NCBI GenBank assembly: GCA_963726105.1
Contig: CAVSBJ010000026.1
Span: 620,001 to 684,000, forward strand
DNA length: 64,000 nucleotides
Reading direction: 5' to 3'
From: Roseiarcus sp963726105
GTDB lineage: Bacteria; Pseudomonadota; Alphaproteobacteria; Rhizobiales; Beijerinckiaceae
Of the stretch, positions 44,660-52,799 are shown piece after piece (within the stretch, counting starts at the first letter, position 1; each line of letters begins with the position of its first letter). The notes beneath the pieces were generated by a model, which saw only the letters and a program-made list of their open reading frames with translations, was not told the origin of the DNA and did not search any database. Position numbers and translations under genes: made by a program.

Positions 44660-45802
44660 TCAGTCCGTGAACTCGATATGCTTGTCGAAGACGATGGTCC
44701 CCTTCTCGTTGCGAACGATGTTGTATCCGTGCAGGCCGTCGCCGAACCGGTCGAAGTTGTACTCGCCCTCCGCCCCTTTGTAGCCTTTGATGGATAGGAT
44801 TGCGTCGCGAACTTTGCCCGGGTCGGTCGAACCCGCCTTGTTGATGCCGATGGACAGGACCCCAATCGCGTCATAGGGCCACGCGCTCTGGAGATCGGGT
44901 TGGGCGCTCGAGACGGCCGCGTACAGTTTGGCGAATTCTTTCGCCTCTGGCGACGAGTCAGCGGCGTAGTCGGTCACCGCGTAAGTGCCCCAAAGCGCTG
45001 GACCCGCCAGCTTCAGTGCGGCGGCAGCGACGGTCGTCGCCGATCCGATCCACGGAATCGTGAGGCCAAGTTGTTTCGCCTGCCGAGCAAAAATCGCCTG
45101 ATCGTTCTCGTAAGTAAAATAGGAGCCGATGACATCCGCTCCGGAAGATTTGATGGCGAGCACGACCGGTGTGAAGTCTTGGCTCTGGTTGGGATAGCCC
45201 TGATCAGTGGCGACCTTCCCTCCCAGCTTGCCGATCGCCGCCGCCAGGAGGTTGTTGCCGCTCGTGCCAAAGGCGTCAGTGGAATGGACGAGCGCCCAGT
45301 TCTTCTTGCCGAGGGTCTCGACGCCATAGGAGGCGATCACCCGCCCCGAGTAGGAGTCGTTCGGCCGAAAGCGGATCATCCAGGGATTGCCCATTTTTGT
45401 GAGCGCTGGATCGGTGCCCCCAAAGCAAAACGGCTTGGCGGCTTTGAGGATGTCATTGGCGATCGCGTGGTTCTGCGTCGATCGGACCGGGCCAAGGAAG
45501 GCGATAATGTCTGGCTGAGCCGCGAGCTTGGAAAAAGCGAGCACGGCGCCGGGATTGGTCGTCTGGTCGTCCTCGGTGACGAGTTCGAGTTGCTTTCCTA
45601 GAACGCCGCCGGATTTGTTGACCCGGTCCAGCGCGATCTTGGCGCCTGCAAGCGCGTATCCGCCAACGGCGGCCGCTGGACCGGTAACCGGAAGGACCAT
45701 GCCGATTTTGACGGTGTCCGCGGCGCGAGCAGCGCGGGAGATCACGGGCGCCGCAAGGCTCGCTGCGAGCCCTGCATTTAGGGTCCGTCGGTTAAACCAC
45801 AT
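44660..45802 (-). CDS. livK: Branched-chain-type ABC transporter substrate-binding protein
   Basis: Periplasmic binding protein of 380 residues. The N-terminus MWFNRRTLNAGLAAS has a twin-arginine-like signal followed by a hydrophobic stretch and ARAADTVKIG at the mature start. Family blocks include GMVLPVTGPAAAVGGYALAG and FLGPVRSTQNHAIANDILK. This family binds leucine, amides, urea, aromatic acids and other acids, so the name does not fix the ligand. As the first gene of the importer row it is likely the best expressed. Confidence 0.88.
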   Translation of the reverse strand: MWFNRRTLNAGLAASLAAPVISRAARAADTVKIGMVLPVTGPAAAVGGYALAGAKIALDRVNKSGGVLGKQLELVTEDDQTTNPGAVLAFSKLAAQPDIIAFLGPVRSTQNHAIANDILKAAKPFCFGGTDPALTKMGNPWMIRFRPNDSYSGRVIASYGVETLGKKNWALVHSTDAFGTSGNNLLAAAIGKLGGKVATDQGYPNQSQDFTPVVLAIKSSGADVIGSYFTYENDQAIFARQAKQLGLTIPWIGSATTVAAAALKLAGPALWGTYAVTDYAADSSPEAKEFAKLYAAVSSAQPDLQSAWPYDAIGVLSIGINKAGSTDPGKVRDAILSIKGYKGAEGEYNFDRFGDGLHGYNIVRNEKGTIVFDKHIEFTD

Positions 45803-45851
45803 ACGCTCCTCCCATTGACGTTGCGCTTGGTCCCGGCGGCCATTTCATTGG

Positions 45852-46080
45852 CTACGCCTTAAAATCGAAACTCGCGGAATTCGGCTCATCCTGCAAGCGG
45901 TCTTCTTCGTGTTGCTCCATCAAATAGGGCTCGACGACGAACCCCCGTCCTGACGCGTCGTCCCAGTTGCGGAAAGGATCGGCTGCTTCGGCGCGGACTG
46001 CGTAGCCCTTTGAGAGGCCCTGCTTGTCCTCGACTGGCTGGGAAAGTTGCGGAGGGATGAAGGCGGAAGGGAGACCCCGC
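45852..46080 (-). other. Protein-like open frame next to tRNA-Ser, possible gene remnant
   Basis: On the minus strand a frame ending with TAG at 45852-45854 reads like a real protein tail: GLSKGYAVRAEAADPFRNWD, then FVVEPYLMEQHEEDRLQDEP. It is acidic and balanced, unlike the Arg/Ser-rich shadow frames, but there is no start codon upstream before the tRNA (only an internal ATG giving about 22 residues). It may be the end of a gene cut by past integration at the tRNA 3' side. No family is recognised. The rest of the 375-base gap holds nothing clear. Confidence 0.3.
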
Positions 46081-46177
46081 GACGCGAAGGACGAGACTCG
46101 ACGACCGGCGAGGCCGAACGCCTGACGACGTGCGGCACAGGCCGGACCCCGCAGCCGAATGGGGACTTAAGGCGTGA

Positions 46178-46267
46178 TGGCGGAGAGGGAGGGATTCGAA
46201 CCCCCGGTACGCTTGCGCGTACTCCGCATTTCGAGTGCGGCGCGATCGACCACTCTGCCACCTCTCC
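46178..46267 (-). tRNA. tRNA-Ser (anticodon CGA)
   Basis: A 90-base serine tRNA on the minus strand. The acceptor stem GGAGAGG pairs with CCTCTCC, followed by discriminator G and an encoded CCA (46178-46180 as TGG on the plus strand). The anticodon arm CCGCA-CTCGAAA-TGCGG gives anticodon CGA for codon UCG. There is a long variable arm (GTACGCGCAAGCGTAC) typical of tRNA-Ser, and a T arm with GGTTCGAATCC. Confidence 0.95.
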
Positions 46268-46388
46268 GGCTGCAACGGCGAGGCTTAAAACACCCGCCGC
46301 AAGGTCGGCGGGCCGCTTACCATGGGCGCTCGGCGCCGGCAAGACGGCTTCGCGCCTCGCGGGTCGGCGAGGAGGCGGAGAACAGCGC

Positions 46389-47417
46389 TCAAGCGGCGGC
46401 TTCAACTCCTTCCCAGGCAATATGCGCCACGAATGGCACCGACTCGCCGACCTGCCGGGCGAGATCCGGATTCGAGGCATTGCCATCGAGAGCGCGCTTA
46501 TAGACGCCCTGGTGGATGGCGATGCTGCGGAAGAAGCTGAAGGCAACGAGGAAGGTCCAGTTGGGAATGCCCGCAAGCCCCACGCGCGTGCAATAGGCGT
46601 CGACATATTCGGCTTCGGTCGGTATGCCGTTCGCGGCGCGGTCAACGCCGCCCAGGCCGCGATACCGCCCATTCGGAAGCCGCCACTGCATGCACTGGTA
46701 GGCGAGATCCGCGTGCGGATGGCCGAGCGTCGACAGCTCCCAGTCGAGAACCGCAAGCAGACGCGGCGAGTTCGAGTCGAAGATCATGTTGTCGATGCGC
46801 CAGTCGCCGTGGACCAGCGCGACTCGCCCGTCGTCCGTCGGAACCCTGTCCGCAAGCCAGGCGATGAGGCGCTCCATGTCCTCGATCCGCGCTGTCTCGC
46901 TGGCCCGGTACTGATCCGTCCAACGTTGATATTGGCGGGCAAAATAGCCGCCAGGTTTGCCGTAGTCCGACAGGCCCGCCGCGGCGACGTCGATCGAATG
47001 CAATCGCGCCAGACCCTCGTTCATGGAATCATAGATCAGCGCGCGATTCTCACGCTTGAGCTCGGGCAGCGCCGGGTCCCAGAGGACGCGGCCGTCGACA
47101 AAGCTCATCAGATAGAAGGCGGTGCCGATCACCCCCTCGTCCTCGCAGAGCGCAAGCACGCGCGGGGCTGGATAGCCCACCCCTTCGAGGGCCTTCAGCA
47201 CGCGAAACTCGCGCTCGATCATGTGGGCCATCTTCAAGAGCTTGCCCGGCGGCTTGCGGCGCAGCACGTATCGGCCGCTGGCGGCCTCGATCAGATAGGT
47301 CGGGTTCGACTGCCCGGTAGGAAATTTCTTGACCGTAGCAGGACCGCGCCAGCCCTCAGCATGGGCTTTGGCCCATGCGTCGAGCGCGCTCGTATCCTCG
47401 GGAAAAGCGCCGGTCAC
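46389..47417 (-). CDS. APH-family phosphotransferase, ACAD10/11-kinase-like
   Basis: A 342-residue aminoglycoside-phosphotransferase-fold kinase. The nucleotide loop is PTGQSNPTYLIEAASGRYVL and the catalytic motif is LVHGDWRIDNMIF, with the metal site at VLDWELSTLGHP. This is the subgroup that forms the N-terminal half of human ACAD10/11, and LvaA in Pseudomonas levulinate use; such kinases phosphorylate the 4-hydroxyl of a 4-hydroxyacyl-CoA. Its start overlaps the acyl-CoA dehydrogenase stop by 4 bases, so the two are translationally coupled. It is very unlikely to be an antibiotic-resistance gene. Confidence 0.9.
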   Translation of the reverse strand: MTGAFPEDTSALDAWAKAHAEGWRGPATVKKFPTGQSNPTYLIEAASGRYVLRRKPPGKLLKMAHMIEREFRVLKALEGVGYPAPRVLALCEDEGVIGTAFYLMSFVDGRVLWDPALPELKRENRALIYDSMNEGLARLHSIDVAAAGLSDYGKPGGYFARQYQRWTDQYRASETARIEDMERLIAWLADRVPTDDGRVALVHGDWRIDNMIFDSNSPRLLAVLDWELSTLGHPHADLAYQCMQWRLPNGRYRGLGGVDRAANGIPTEAEYVDAYCTRVGLAGIPNWTFLVAFSFFRSIAIHQGVYKRALDGNASNPDLARQVGESVPFVAHIAWEGVEAAA

Positions 47418-48649
47418 TGCGCGCCAGCCTCATTGGTGTAGCGCTTCATCTCGGCCTTCGCGATCACGCGGCGATGCACGGCGTCGGGCCCATCGGCGAG
47501 GCGCAATGTGCGCACATGGGTCCACATGCGAGCAAGCGGGAAGTCCTGGCTGACGCCGGCGCCGCCATGCATCTGCACCGCCTGATCGATCACTTCGAGC
47601 GCGATCCGCGGCGCGATCACCTTGATCTGCGAGATGAGCGGGGCCGCAGCGCGCGCGCCCTGCGTGTCCATCGCCCAGGCCGCCTTCAGGCAAAGCAGAC
47701 GGGCCATTTCGATGCTCATTCGCGCTTCGGCGATGATGTCCGGATTGGCGCCAAGGCGCGCCAGTTTTTGTCCGAACGCCGTGCGAGTGGCCGAGCGGCG
47801 GCACATCGCCTCGAGCGCCCGCTCGGCCTGGCCGATCGCGCGCATGCAATGGTGGATGCGCCCCGGTCCAAGCCGACCCTGCGCAATCTCAAAGCCGCGT
47901 CCGCGGCCGAGAATCATGGCGTCCTTGGGGACCCTGACGTTGCGGAAACGGATATGCATGTGGCCGTGCGGCGCGTCGTCGTCGCCGTAGACTTTCATCG
48001 CTCTCAGGGTCTCGATGCCCTTTGTCGCGGCGGGCACGAACAGCATCGAATGGCGCGCGTGCGGCGTGGCGTCGGGATCGGTCAGCGTCATGGTGATGTA
48101 GAGCGAGCAGCGCGGGTCGCCGGCCCCGGACGACCACCATTTCTCGCCGTTGAGCACCCATTCGTCGCCGTCGAGCCGCGCGTCCATGGCGATATTGGTC
48201 GCATCCGACGAGGCGACCCCGGGCTCGGTCATGAGATAGGCCGAACGCGCGCGCCCTTCGAGGAGATCGGGCAGCCAGCGCGCCTTCTGCTCGGGCGAGC
48301 CGAAGCGCTCGATCACCTCCATGTTGCCAGTGTCGGGCGCGGAGCAATTGAAGACCTCGGAGGCGAGCGGCGACCAGCCCATCTCCTCGGCGAGATAGGC
48401 GTATTCGACAGTGCTGAGGCCGAAGCCCTTGTCGGAGCCGGTGAGCCAGAAATTCCACAGGCCCTTGGCTTTGGCCTTCGCTTTGAGAGACTCGCGGATC
48501 TCGATAAAGCGCTTGGTCGGCTTGAAGCGATCGCCGTCGCGCCCGACCTCGGCATGAAATTCCTCCTCGAGCGGCATGATCTCGTCGCGCACCATCGCCC
48601 GGACGGCGGCGATGAGCGGACGGACTTTATCGGTGACGCCGAGATCCAC
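47414..48649 (-). CDS. Acyl-CoA dehydrogenase family protein, ACAD10/11-like
   Basis: A FAD-dependent acyl-CoA dehydrogenase family protein of 411 residues. Blocks are SAYLMTEPGVASSDATNIAM, LNGEKWWSSGAGDPRC, RTAFGQKLARLGANPDIIAE and MHGGAGVSQDFPLARMW. GTG 48649 with GGGAGGAGC upstream is chosen as the start. With the overlapping kinase it mirrors the fused ACAD10/11 and the LvaA-LvaC pair: kinase adds phosphate at C4, and the dehydrogenase-like enzyme removes it to give an enoyl-CoA. Ordinary beta-oxidation is the alternative. Confidence 0.93.
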   Translation of the reverse strand: MDLGVTDKVRPLIAAVRAMVRDEIMPLEEEFHAEVGRDGDRFKPTKRFIEIRESLKAKAKAKGLWNFWLTGSDKGFGLSTVEYAYLAEEMGWSPLASEVFNCSAPDTGNMEVIERFGSPEQKARWLPDLLEGRARSAYLMTEPGVASSDATNIAMDARLDGDEWVLNGEKWWSSGAGDPRCSLYITMTLTDPDATPHARHSMLFVPAATKGIETLRAMKVYGDDDAPHGHMHIRFRNVRVPKDAMILGRGRGFEIAQGRLGPGRIHHCMRAIGQAERALEAMCRRSATRTAFGQKLARLGANPDIIAEARMSIEMARLLCLKAAWAMDTQGARAAAPLISQIKVIAPRIALEVIDQAVQMHGGAGVSQDFPLARMWTHVRTLRLADGPDAVHRRVIAKAEMKRYTNEAGAQ

Positions 48650-49651
48650 GTGCTCCTCCCTCAAGTTTCCCGACGCGATATGGCGCCCAAACGGCGCCCG
48701 CGGCAAGCGACAGCTGGCTCCGGCCGACTTCCCGAACCAGCGATCCGAACTTGAGCGGCGGAAATAAATGAGAATAAGCGTCAATAAAAGCGAGTAAACG
48801 TTAGTTAATTTGCTTTCATTTGCTAGCGTTTATTTTTTGCAATCGGGACTTTTCAATGGGTTACAGCCGATTCAAATGAGAAACCCTGGCCGGTCCGTTC
48901 GCTCCCGCGACCTCCCCTTACGGCCGCCGTCCAAGTGGCCCGATCGAGCGCCGCCTGGTCCATTGTCGCAGCCTCGATCCCTACTTTATTCGCGGCGGTC
49001 ATCGACACGATTTCATCCTGTCTGCTGCGTCGGGCGGAGGCGGCGTATACCAGATGAAGCTAGAACATAATAGGAACAATGTCAAGGACAATTTGGGATT
49101 TATGGAGACGCGCCTTCTGCCTAAGCCAAGGAAAACGCAGTAAGAATCGGCTTCCTGCTCTCTTCTAAATCGGCTCCTCTTCGGTGCGGAGTACTCCTCA
49201 CGATGACGTCCCGCTCGGTTGCTCGATCTTTGGCATAGCGCCAGCCCCTCATCCTTGATGGCCCAAGCACCGCGTCGGCGGCTGCAACGGGGTAAAAGGC
49301 TGGTCAAACACGAGTGCGGGCCAGCGCTTACCGACAATACGTTACATATTATGCGCCATTTCCAGGCTCTCAAACCGCGAACGTATTCTCAAAGCTGGCC
49401 TCAAGGCCATCGATCCGCAAAGGTTATGTCGGGACGGGGTGCGCGACATTCTCGCCGAAGGGTCCGCCCACAAGGCTCTTGGGGGCGGACGCGCTTCCTC
49501 TCTCATATGGAAGAGCGGTTGGGGCGAGGACGTTTGGGCGATTCGCAGCGGCCTGCCTCTTCCGGCGCCATAGCCCGTCGCACGACGGGCCGACGCCCTA
49601 TCGCGGCCACCTTCGCCGGGAGGGAGGAGGTCAGGATGACCACGACTTGCT
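48650..49651. other. About 1 kb without a convincing gene; palindrome upstream of ACAD gene
   Basis: No frame in this stretch has protein-like composition, a family motif or a good start. It is more AT-rich than the surroundings between 48770 and 49140. An imperfect inverted repeat, TAAACGTTAG (48795-48804) and CTAGCGTTTA (48823-48832, one mismatch), lies about 150 bases upstream of the acyl-CoA dehydrogenase start and contains two ATTTGCT direct repeats in its spacer. It could be a regulator site for the kinase/dehydrogenase operon. Confidence 0.45.
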
Positions 49652-50761
49652 TCAGAGTTTCACCACTTGCCCGGTCCGCATGCTCTCATCTGCGGCGAAG
49701 ACGATGCGCAGCGAGTTGATCGCGTCCTCAAGATGCTCGCTGAGATCGACCTCGCCACGGATCGCCTTGAGGAACAGGCGCTGCTCGCGCTCGCATAAGT
49801 CCTGATGGCCGGGCTCGTCCCTGGTCAATTCGATCTCATCGGGATGCGCGAAGGAGCCATCGGCTTTGAGGCCGGCATGATGGATGCGCAGCGCGTTGGT
49901 GCGCGTGTGATTGTCATGGTCGGAGGATTTGACGCCTGCGTCCGTCTGCTCCTTGGAGACAATCGAAACGCAGCCCTTGGGGCCGATCATGTCCTTCACG
50001 AAGAAGGCGGTCTCGCTGATCATCGGCCCCCAGCCGCACTCGTACCAGCCGACCGAGCCATCATCGAAAGTGAGGTGCAGATGGCCGTAGTTGACCATGG
50101 TGGGCGCAATGTCATCAGTGAGTCGCGCGCCGACCGCGTGCACGGAGACCGGCTTCGCCCGCGTCACCTGGCACATGATGTCGACATAATGAACGCCGCA
50201 GTCGACGATCGGCGAGGTCGAGCGCATGAGGTTCTTGTGCACCTGCCAGAACGAGCCTGACGATTGCTGGTTGAGGTTCATGCGCATGACGACCGGCTTG
50301 CCGAGCGTGCGGCCGATCTCGACAAAGCGCGTCCATGAGGGGTGGACGCGCAGGATGTAGCCGACGAGGAGCGCCTTGCGCGCTTTACGCGCCGCGGCGA
50401 CCACCTTTTCCGCCGCCTCGAGCAATTCCGCGAGCGGCTTTTCGCAGAACACATGCGCGCCCGCGCCGAGCGCTTCGAGCGCCATTGGCGCGTGATGTTC
50501 GGTGTAGGTGTTGATCGAGACCGCATCGGGTTTGAGCGCAGAAAGCGCTTCGGTGAGGCCGTCAAAGCGTGGAACGCCGGGAAACGCCTGGTCGAAATCG
50601 GCTCGCGCCAACGCCCTGCGGGTGCAGAGGCCCGCGAGCTCGAAGCCCTCGATCGCCTGATACGCGCGCGCGTGGCTCATGCCCATCGTGCCGAGCCCGA
50701 CGACGAGGACGCGCTGACGTTTACCGGCCTGGCTGTTCGTCTCGCTCAATGCGCCCTCCAT
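49652..50761 (-). CDS. Gfo/Idh/MocA family oxidoreductase
   Basis: NAD(P)-dependent sugar or inositol dehydrogenase of 369 residues. The cofactor motif is VLVVGLGTMGMSHARAYQA, the EKP lysine motif is HVFCEKPLAE, and the D-x3-H catalytic element is DCGVHYVDIM. Lying at the edge of the inositol cluster on the iolB strand, it may oxidise an inositol isomer (for example scyllo-inositol) or a related sugar. It is distinct from the iolG at 58845. The toxin gene brnT is divergent from it. Confidence 0.9.
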   Translation of the reverse strand: MEGALSETNSQAGKRQRVLVVGLGTMGMSHARAYQAIEGFELAGLCTRRALARADFDQAFPGVPRFDGLTEALSALKPDAVSINTYTEHHAPMALEALGAGAHVFCEKPLAELLEAAEKVVAAARKARKALLVGYILRVHPSWTRFVEIGRTLGKPVVMRMNLNQQSSGSFWQVHKNLMRSTSPIVDCGVHYVDIMCQVTRAKPVSVHAVGARLTDDIAPTMVNYGHLHLTFDDGSVGWYECGWGPMISETAFFVKDMIGPKGCVSIVSKEQTDAGVKSSDHDNHTRTNALRIHHAGLKADGSFAHPDEIELTRDEPGHQDLCEREQRLFLKAIRGEVDLSEHLEDAINSLRIVFAADESMRTGQVVKL

Positions 50762-50864
50762 TTGGCCGGCTAATACAGATGCCTCGCTAACGATCTGAGC
50801 GGCCGACGTCGAGTCGGCTTGTCAGGCCGATTGACCAGCGCAATTGTTGTTGCTACATTAATGC

Positions 50865-51137
50865 GTGAAGATTGAGTTTGACCCGGCGAAGAGCGCGAGG
50901 AACGCTAAAGAGCGCGGTCTGCCCTTCGAGTTGACGGCGGACTTGGATTGGCGCGCCGCCCGTGTCTGGCTCGATCAGCGGCGCGACTATGGCGAGGAGC
51001 GATATCTCGCTCTGGTTCCGATGACCGGAAGACTCTACGCGGTTTGTTACTGCGTTCGCAGTGACGCGCGCCGGATCATCAGTTTTCGCAAGGCGAACGC
51101 ACGAGAGGAGCAGCTCTATGCGAAGATCTTTGACTGA
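50865..51137 (+). CDS. brnT: BrnT family toxin
   Basis: A 90-residue RelE-fold ribonuclease toxin. The family signature is at the N-terminus (EFDPAKSARNAKERGLPF), followed by RRDYGEERYLALVPM, RLYAVCYCVR and RIISFRKANAREEQLY with the catalytic Arg residues. The start is GTG 50865. It overlaps the antitoxin brnA by 20 bases, the usual toxin-first order. It stops translation when BrnA is degraded. The module lies on the strand opposite to the inositol genes. Confidence 0.92.
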   Translation: MKIEFDPAKSARNAKERGLPFELTADLDWRAARVWLDQRRDYGEERYLALVPMTGRLYAVCYCVRSDARRIISFRKANAREEQLYAKIFD

Positions 51138-51498
51138 CAAGGATGGCGAGGTTCGAGATTTGAAGGCGGAGGATATGCGTCTTTTCAAGCCAATCGCCGA
51201 AGTCGATCCCGGTATGGTTGAAGCGATGGCGGAGTTTCGCCGCAAGCTCGGTCGCCCGAAGGCCGAGGCGCCGAAGGTCCATATCGGCTTCCGGTTGGCG
51301 TCGGACGTTGTCGCAAGCATCAAGGCGAGTGGGCGCGGTTATAACGCCCGTGTCGAGCAGGCTTTGCGCGATGCCGGGTTTGGCGAGAAGATCAAGCGCG
51401 AATCGCCTTTGAAGATCACGAAGATGGCCTCGGCGGCGAAAAAGCGCGGCTCTGCGAGGCAACGGACAAAGGCCGCCGTCAGCAAACGACGGGCGTAA
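51118..51498 (+). CDS. brnA: BrnA family antitoxin
   Basis: A 126-residue antitoxin. The central part (VHIGFRLASDVVASIKASGR, then YNARVEQALRDAGF) is the ribbon-helix-helix DNA-binding domain of BrnA that also represses the operon. The C-terminal 25 residues are Lys/Arg/Ala-rich. ATG 51118 lies within the end of brnT. It neutralises BrnT. The acidic N-terminal stretch (DLKAEDMRLFKPIAEVDP) likely contacts the toxin. Confidence 0.88.
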   Translation: MRRSLTDKDGEVRDLKAEDMRLFKPIAEVDPGMVEAMAEFRRKLGRPKAEAPKVHIGFRLASDVVASIKASGRGYNARVEQALRDAGFGEKIKRESPLKITKMASAAKKRGSARQRTKAAVSKRRA

Positions 51499-51515
51499 GC
51501 CAATCGATCGCCGCG

Positions 51516-52328
51516 TCACGCAGCAGGCTGCTTCATCAGCCACTCGTGCGCGGGATCGTTGTGAAAGCGCCAGACGCGTTTCGGTCCGGCCATGACGTTG
51601 AGATAGTAGAGATCGTAGCCGTGCGGCGCGCCGACGGGATGATAGCCCTTCGGCACCAGGACGACATCGCCATCGCCCACCGCCAGCGTCTCGTCGAGCG
51701 AGCGGTCGTCGGTGTAGATCCGCTGGAGAGCGAAGCCCTGAGCGGGCTTCAAGCGGTGATAGTAGGTTTCCTCGAGATAGGATTCGTCCGGCAAAGCGTC
51801 GCGGTCGTGCTTGTGCGGCGGATAGCTCGACCAGTTGCCGCCGGGTGTGATCACTTCGACCACCAGCACGCTCTCCGCCTCGGCGTCTTCCGGGAGCACG
51901 TTGCGGACATGACGCGCGTTCGAGCCGGTTCCGCGGGTGAGCGTGCCGACGTCGCCAGGCTTGATCACGCGCGCCTTGAACTTGCCGCTCGCCGGCGCCG
52001 AGCACAAAGCCAGTTCGCAATCCGACGCCGCTTCGATCGTCGCGGCGCTATGCGGCGGCAGGTAGACCGACCATGGCGGCCCGTCAAACACGTTCGCGCG
52101 CTCACCTATGGCCCCGGAATCGAAGCCATCCGCGGTCACGCGCGCCTTGCCTGAGAGAATGACGACACAGACCTCGTCGCCGCCCGTGTCGAGCTTGGAC
52201 TTCGCGCCTTGCTTCAGCGCCCGCGTCTCAAACCCCACATAGCGCCATCCGGCGCTGGCCGGCGTGATGCGATGCCCGAAGCCGTCGGCGCCTTTTTGCG
52301 GATGAACGAGCAGTTTCGATTGGCCCAT
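51516..52328 (-). CDS. iolB: 5-deoxy-glucuronate isomerase
   Basis: IolB, 270 residues, a bicupin that isomerises 5-deoxy-D-glucuronate to 2-deoxy-5-keto-D-gluconate, the third-to-fourth step of inositol catabolism. Blocks are GGDEVCVVILSGKA, NWSSYPPHKHDRD (metal-binding histidines), ESYLEETYYHRLKPAQGFAL and KGYHPVGAPHGYDLYYLN. ATG 52328 fits the conserved N-terminus. brnTA and higBA flank it on both sides, separating it from iolE. Confidence 0.96.
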   Translation of the reverse strand: MGQSKLLVHPQKGADGFGHRITPASAGWRYVGFETRALKQGAKSKLDTGGDEVCVVILSGKARVTADGFDSGAIGERANVFDGPPWSVYLPPHSAATIEAASDCELALCSAPASGKFKARVIKPGDVGTLTRGTGSNARHVRNVLPEDAEAESVLVVEVITPGGNWSSYPPHKHDRDALPDESYLEETYYHRLKPAQGFALQRIYTDDRSLDETLAVGDGDVVLVPKGYHPVGAPHGYDLYYLNVMAGPKRVWRFHNDPAHEWLMKQPAA

Positions 52329-52490
52329 TGCGTTCCTCGGTTCCCTGTTGTCCCATGAGCCCGGAGACAAGCCCTTCGCGGCTCACGTCGCCGCTGGCGA
52401 CCCGCCGTCAGCGCTTGCATCGTATCCTAAGCGACGCAACCCAGAAACATCGCGCGAAACCCGCAGCCTCAACAAAATCCATTGCACCAC

Positions 52491-52512
52491 ATAACGTTAT
52501 GCGTTATACGTG
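52491..52512 (+). promoter_or_regulatory. Palindromic operator/promoter of higBA
   Basis: A perfect 10-base palindrome, ATAACGTTAT (52491-52500), is followed by GCGTTATACG, a partial repeat of the same half-site with a TATAC -10-like core. It ends six bases before the higB start. HigA antitoxins bind such palindromes to repress their own operon. This is inferred from position and symmetry. Confidence 0.55.
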
Positions 52513-52517
52513 CGTGA

Positions 52518-52799
52518 ATGATTCAGAGCTTCGCTGATGAGGAAACAGCTCTGATCTGGTCGGGCCGCCGAAGTCGGCGGCTTCCGTTCGACATGCAGGC
52601 GACGGCGCTGCGCAAGCTTCGTCTCCTGAACCAGGCTCGCGTCCTCAACGATCTTCGCGTTCCGCCCGGCAATCGTCTCGAGGCGTTGAAAGGCGAGCGG
52701 GCGGGGCAATATTCGATCCGCGTCAATGACCAGTGGCGCATCTGCTTTGCGTGGCGGGAAGGAGGTCCGGCCGATGTCCAAATCGTCGACTATCACTGA
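52518..52799 (+). CDS. higB: HigB family toxin (RelE superfamily)
   Basis: A 93-residue mRNA interferase toxin. The signature starts with FADEETALIWSGRRSRRLPF and continues with LRVPPGNRLEALKGERAGQY and SIRVNDQWRICFAWREGG, with the Arg/Trp residues of the active site. The toxin-first order and overlap with the antitoxin are classical for higBA. It is co-oriented with brnTA and opposite to the iol genes. Confidence 0.95.
   Translation: MIQSFADEETALIWSGRRSRRLPFDMQATALRKLRLLNQARVLNDLRVPPGNRLEALKGERAGQYSIRVNDQWRICFAWREGGPADVQIVDYH

Noticed and set aside
46389..47417. Aminoglycoside-resistance phosphotransferase
   Set aside because: The sequence and coupling with an acyl-CoA dehydrogenase fit the ACAD10/11 and LvaA kinase subgroup, not antibiotic kinases.
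48999..49373. Minus-strand frame of 124 residues in the 1-kb gap
   Set aside because: No motif, poor composition and no ribosome-binding site.
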